NCBI GenBank assembly: GCA_900660155.1
Contig: CABFPE010000042.1
Location: 1,862,007-1,926,006, forward strand
DNA from: Hofstenia miamia
Lineage: Eukaryota > Xenacoelomorpha > Acoela > Hofsteniidae
Direction: 5' to 3'
DNA: 64,000 bases
The translations under genes were made by a program, and so were the position numbers. Numbering within the stretch: the stretch's first letter is position 1; each line of letters starts with the position of its first letter. This document shows, piece by piece, positions 59,107 through 64,000 of the stretch. The notes beneath the pieces are model-generated. The model saw nothing but the letters and a program-made list of their open reading frames with translations. It had not been told where the DNA came from and did not search any database.

Positions 59107-61294
59107 TTATTGATTATTATCCTGCTAATGAATTTTTTGATTTCTTGTGTCAGCTTTTTTTAGTTTGTCAGGGGGTGTCAATTTCTCTACATGTCCTTTT
59201 AGTAGCCAGTTTTCCGTTTGAGTGTTTATTGGGGACATCACTATCTCATACTTTTTCACTTTTGTTAGCCTGTGTCTCCCTGCTCTCGAAATTGGTAACC
59301 ATACTCCTTGCTCTTGTGTTGTGAATATTGCCAGCATCCATGCAGATGTTCTAAATCTGATTTCTGGGCTGTTCTTTTCTTCAAATATCATGTTCCTAAA
59401 ATCTTTTATTGAGTTTAACTCATATGCTCTATTTATTTCTGTTAGCACTACCTCAATCATCTTGTGATATTTCTTTGCAGGAGCTTACATATGTATTTTG
59501 GATCATTCTTCTTTCATTTTCTTTTGCAGTTTCATTTCTTTCCATATTTCTTGTATTCTCTTAATATGCTCCTGTCTCTGTGTGAGGCTACACTTGCTAA
59601 TAGGATGTTTGCTTTCTCTATGCCCTCTGCATTTGTTGTCAACTCTATTGTTTTATTTGTTTGTATAGTTCTTTTGCTACACAAGAATCCACCATTAATT
59701 AGCAGTATGCTACCCAATAATCTATTTGTAGATCAAGGAATATTAACTCTGCTATTTTTCTCTCTGTTTGTATCTTCTCCCATAGGAACAATTTCTCCAC
59801 TCTCATTTGTAGATCACCCAGGAATGGTGGCAGCTCTTTGAATGTCGTTCTTCCAATAATTACAATTGTTATCCCTTGGACTCTTGCCATTAATGTTTGG
59901 TCTAGTTGCTTTTCTAAGTTTTTATTATACTCTTTTTCTTTGAGGATGTGGATGATCATTAAATTGTCCTTGTTGATGTTGATTTCTGGTATCCTTGCAA
60001 TTTGTTCTATATATGCCATAATTCCCTGAGCTGTCTCAAGTGTGAAATTTTCATCAAATGTGACATGTGCCATGCTGCGCATGAATGGTCTTTCTCCCAT
60101 CTCATTTAGTTCTCTCTGGTAACTTATTATTGTGTTGACCATTGGTCTTTTCTGTGCATCCAGTATGATGGGTATATTGCTGACCTCTGTTCTTGCTACT
60201 TTTCTTATGTGGGCTTTTGTTTCCATTGACAACTTTTCATATGCATTATTCCTCATTTTTAGTGTTCCCATGAAATAAGGGTGCAATGTTTCTCCATTTA
60301 TTTTTCTCTCTCTTATGTAGTCTCAGAGGGGGCGTGTACCTGAGTAATCCTTAGTTGTTTGCTGGGTGCTCTGCTCACTGTCCAGTGAGTCCATGCTGAT
60401 GGTCTCTACTGAGTCGCCCTTGAATTAGCTCAAAGTTGACTTTTTCAGCAATTGACCACTTGTGGGATCCATAGATATGTCAGCCTCAAATAGCTTTCAT
60501 ATGCATACCATTCTTTGCCAACTTGCACCTTCCCAGGAACTCAAATTGTCACACTGCCCTTGAGTTGGCAAGGAGGACTGAAGGGAAAGTTTAGCTGCTG
60601 TTCACCAGTTCTCTGCATGCCCTCAAATCAGCATTGCAGATATCTGGGATTTTCACTGGTTTTCTGCTTGCCCTCAAATTGGTGGTACAGATCTCCAGCA
60701 GGAGAGGCACTGTCTTTTTGTCTCCCTGCCCTCAAATCAGCATTGGGGACTACTTGGACGCCTTCTCACTCTGTGCCTTCAATTAGTTGGTTCATTCTCG
60801 TCCCTTTTGCCTTCCATCTGAGATCTGGTTCAAGACCTTCTTTGTATTCTTCTCTGCAGGTTTGACGTTGTCATCTCCTTGGCACACTCTCTTCCTTTGC
60901 AGTTGTTGCTGTTGCATCTCATTCAATTTGCCTAAATTCAGAAAGTAAATTTACATCCCATACTTCTGGGTCATATATATATATTTATCTCTTGCTGCTT
61001 GCCTTGGCAGCACTCTCCTTTGTAAATTTCTGTTACTGATGTTTGTTTTGAATTCCTCATCAAAACCTTCTTCCAGTAAACCTTCTAATTCACTCATATC
61101 ATACATAATTTCATTTCCATTGATTTGATTTATTTTAAATTCAGCATTTTCATCTAGTCTCAACTCCACAGTTGTTTCAGCTGTTGTGTTCTTCATGGGA
61201 ATCAATCTTGCGTACTTGGTAAAGTTGTCTACCAGTTTGTGTAATGTCTGGATGGCCTTTTTCATGCACTTTTCATATTAAGGCTCATTTGTAG
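59107..61294 (-). pseudogene. extension N-terminal half and integrase scraps, right arm
   Basis: This is the inverse copy of 56409-58596 with the same landmarks: HPYFMGTLKMRNNAYEKLS from 60286, KRPMVNTIISYQRELNEMG, GITIVIIGRTTFKELPPFL, QLKG-type motifs at 60400-60760, and the pol tail at 61265-60951. It ends at 61294 against a family A LTR. Confidence 0.7.
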
Positions 61295-62003
61295 GTCTGG
61301 ATCCATCACAGAGAACAATTCAAGGATCCCTGTGCCAGACTACAAAAGTACACATAGGTTAGGTGTAGGGGTTTTTCTCTCTATTATTTGACTAGCAATC
61401 ATTTACTACATGTACTAAAATAATTAACTGCAAACAAACAGTTGGATGACTGAAACTTAGGAAATATATTAATACTATTTTAGATTCAAATTAGTGACCA
61501 ATAAATGACCAATAAAGTGACTGTACATGTATTAATTTATAAATGTAAGTTAGGAAATCTAATATATTTAGAAATGCCAATATATTTTGGTAATGGCTAC
61601 ATGTAGTATTGAATGAGCAGTTAATAAAATTCAGGTTGCAAAGAGATAAAACACTTTTACAAAAATAGAGTTTAAGTTGAATTGTGTCATGTCTTGAGTA
61701 TGCACTGAGATAGGATAGGGTACACATAAACTATATCAATGAGCTGAGGTGTGGCACTCAACCAAATGGAACATCAAAAGGAATAGTGAAACTGGATGTG
61801 GAGATGCCCATCATTGATCATTGGATAGATTACTGCATGGCTTCATCACCTAAATAGTGAATGGTTAATTCTAGTTTACTTTATGTTAATGGAAACAACA
61901 GCCAAGCAGTATGCAATAGGTAAATCCCTACCCACAGACATACACCTAGTGTTATGCAGTAACAAGAGATAAACAGTGATAATGCCTGGTAGAGGATGTT
62001 ACA
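61295..62003 (+). repeat. LTR (family A), 3' two thirds
   Basis: It starts within the LTR at the GTCTGGATCCATCACAG stretch (inverse near 28975) and ends GGTAGAGGATGTTACA. It is followed directly by extension sequence, without a primer-binding site. Confidence 0.8.
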
Positions 62004-63764
62004 TGGGAAAAGCGTCAATGGTAGACATTGCAAACACAACAGGAATCACACCAGAAGAGATAACAATATTTGATGAACTGATGAAGAAATATATGGGGTG
62101 TGTTACATCAGAAATGCGGCTGAGACAGGTTGAAACAGAACCTTGTTTAGCAACCAAAAAGATCACAAAAAGAAAAATTGTAGACACCAGGGAAATTGCC
62201 AAAATGATGAAAACCAAAAACATACAACAAGTACTTGAACAAGTGATGAGAAGATATGAAAAGGAGAGCCCATGCTTCACATTCATAAAAATCATTAAAA
62301 GTGCTGAAATTATGCAAAGAGGAGGCATTACAAAGTATGTGAGTTGATTACAAAAACACAGAAGGAAATTCTGGAGGAGGAGGAACTACTGACATCAACA
62401 CAACTAATCTTATCCCTGAAGAATCAACAACAGATCAATAAAATCAACATAAAAAAATGGGGAGCATCCACCCCAGAACATACAATGGGATGGATTGACA
62501 CAGATAATGAAAGATTTCTAGTCAAGATAAAGATAAAAAAAGAGTCAGAAGAAATTCACTCCAGTATGTAAAAGAAGAGCAAATGATTGAATCATTGAAG
62601 CTTATGTTCACAGAGGCATTCACAAAAACAGAACTAGAAGAAATACTGAAACCATGTTACCAGCTAGCTGTGGACATAGAATGCATCACATTGAAGTTAG
62701 AAATAAACAAAGAAATTCAGATAAAAATGAGCAAAAGGGGATTAACCCAGATCTTTTGGGACACATTTAAAGATAGTAAGATGAATTACCCAGCGACAAT
62801 TGGAATTGCAACAGCACCAATGACATCAGAGGATTACAAAGAAATAGAACAACAGATAAAAACAAAGATTCTCATTTTCACCCCACCAGAGACAGTCTCC
62901 ATCCCAATGGTAATACCAAGATGGAGATACTGAAGAATGTTAAGATTGCAAAGACATTCTTACATGAATATAAGACATATGTTAACACAAAGAAAAGAGC
63001 CAAAATGATAGTCAATAGAGAAGATTACAAGAAGACAAAAGAAATAATGCTCAACAATGATAAAAAAGAACAAGTATATGTTGAGAGAGTGATAACTCCC
63101 TACCAACATTACACACAAGGCAAACCAATAAATGAGCAACTGAAAGAATTAAGAGGTGAAATAGAGAAACAAACAACAAAAGGTGATTATGCTGTTCTCA
63201 GGAGTAAATGATGTGGTATGGCTGGATCTATGGGAAAAGAAATTTTGATTCTACAATGTCACAAAGCATGTGCAGATAGTCACAATGATGAGACTAAATA
63301 AGAACAATCCAACAACAATCACAGAGGAAGAATTTAGAGACAACATAAGTTTTTTCTATAAAGGCGTAGCAAATACAAGAAGCCTCATGAAAGTCTTCAC
63401 ATTTTTCTATCTGAACACAATGATATGTGAAGAAATTGCGCATACAAGTATAGCAGACACTCCAATGACACTAATGATAGCAATAAAAGGCATACATCTC
63501 TTTAGAAAATATACAACATGTTTTCAGCTAGAATGAATGAACTCAGAGAGATAACACCAATCTCAGAAAACATTAAAGAGCAAAGTTTTTATGATACCAT
63601 AGCACCATAACAACAGAAAGAGAGGCTGTCCTCAAAATGACAAAACAGCCTGAATTTGCACCAACAAGCTGGAGCAATCCCTGCGCAGAAACAATAATTA
63701 AAAAAGCTGATAAACTAGTCCACAGAGAAAGAGCTGTACTAAAAATAATGCAAGCTGAGGAGGG
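62004..63764 (+). pseudogene. post-integrase extension, C-terminal half (copy K)
   Basis: Plus-strand landmarks in order: VDIANTTGITPEEITIFDEL, VETEPCLATKKITKRKI, LMFTEAFTKTELEEILKPCY, MNYPATIGIATAPMTSEDYK, PPETVSIPMVIPRW, FLHEYKTYVN, YVERVITPYQHYTQGKPINE, a GVND-type region near 63205, NISFFYKGVANTRSLMKVF and IADTPMTLMIAIKGIHLF. It is close to elements E and I. An AAGCTGAGGAGGGTG polypurine-like stretch ends it at about 63764. Function is unknown. It is a fossil. Confidence 0.75.
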
Positions 63765-64000
63765 TGTATAGCATAATCCAAAGCATAATGCTGCTAAGAA
63801 GAGAAGATCAGAGGATTAGTCAGAATTAATATCAAATTATTATTTACTGATTAGAAACAATTTATATTTAATTATCATCATTGTGTTTGTAAAGAAACAA
63901 TATAGCAAATTAGTACTTGTTGATGAAAAATTTACAAAACAAAAGGGGTGATAATGCTTCCATTATTTTTAGCCATTTTTGGCAGATAATAGAATTCAAA
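63765..64000 (+). repeat. LTR (family A), 5' part at window end
   Basis: It starts with TGTATAGCATAATCC and matches the inverse of 13056 downward (GCATAATGCTGCTAAGAAG, TTTTTAGCCATTTT). It continues beyond the window. Confidence 0.75.

Larger units (their letters stand above)
56409..61294. repeat. large inverted repeat, two 2,263-bp arms
   Basis: The left arm 56409-58671 and right arm 59032-61294 are inverse copies of equal length with only a handful of mismatches by eye. The spacer is 58672-59031. The arms carry the integrase scraps, the extension N-terminal half and the first 75 bases of a family A LTR. A single N at 59031 lies exactly at the inner border of the right arm, so an assembly join must be considered. 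The outer flanks differ. Confidence 0.85.
61295..64000 (+). mobile_element. deletion derivative K: LTR, extension C-terminal half, LTR
   Basis: Family A LTR sequence lies on both sides of a fragment that holds only the C-terminal half of the extension, all in plus orientation. No gag or pol remains between them. The window ends inside the second LTR. Confidence 0.65.

Overview
The window looks like AT-rich genomic DNA of an invertebrate animal, roughly one third G+C by eye. It is a transposon graveyard with no host gene that I can support. Animal origin is inferred from metazoan-type Ty3/gypsy polyproteins, a FLYWCH-bearing MULE DNA transposon with a spliced gene, and CpG-poor, TG/CA-rich old copies that suggest a CpG-methylating genome. 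No rRNA, functional tRNA or CRISPR array was seen.

Almost everything belongs to one group of Ty3/gypsy LTR elements, in nested, inverted and truncated copies. Their order is LTR, gag (coiled coil, capsid, zinc knuckle), protease, RT, RNase H, integrase with a GPF/Y tail, then a conserved extension of about 3.7 kb (about 1,200 residues), then LTR. The extension shows no membrane segments and does not look like an envelope. It recurs in at least seven copies here. It opens with a linker carrying repeated Q-L-K-G-type motifs, and the same motif recurs between protease and RT. This extension is the best candidate for an undescribed system.

Layout: LTR tail 1-199; element C (minus) 200-8827, split by a 2.2 kb MULE at 2700-4928; divergent pol D (minus) 8828-11931; LTR plus extension E 11932-15143; best-preserved element F (minus) 15144-25371; a 1 kb gap; pol fragment J (plus) 26372-28256; element H (minus) 28257-37235; pol fragment L 37236-38594; element I (minus) 38595-45575; a second LTR family (B) with pol and extension 46128-54205, interrupted by a solo LTR; mixed fragments 54206-56408; a 2 x 2.26 kb inverted repeat 56409-61294; LTR, extension half and LTR 61295-64000.

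The assembly is unreliable locally. Twelve single-N joins are mostly flanked by duplicated sequence, which inflates F's extension from about 3.8 kb to about 6.5 kb and inserts a spurious block into C. All LTR elements here are treated as fossils.
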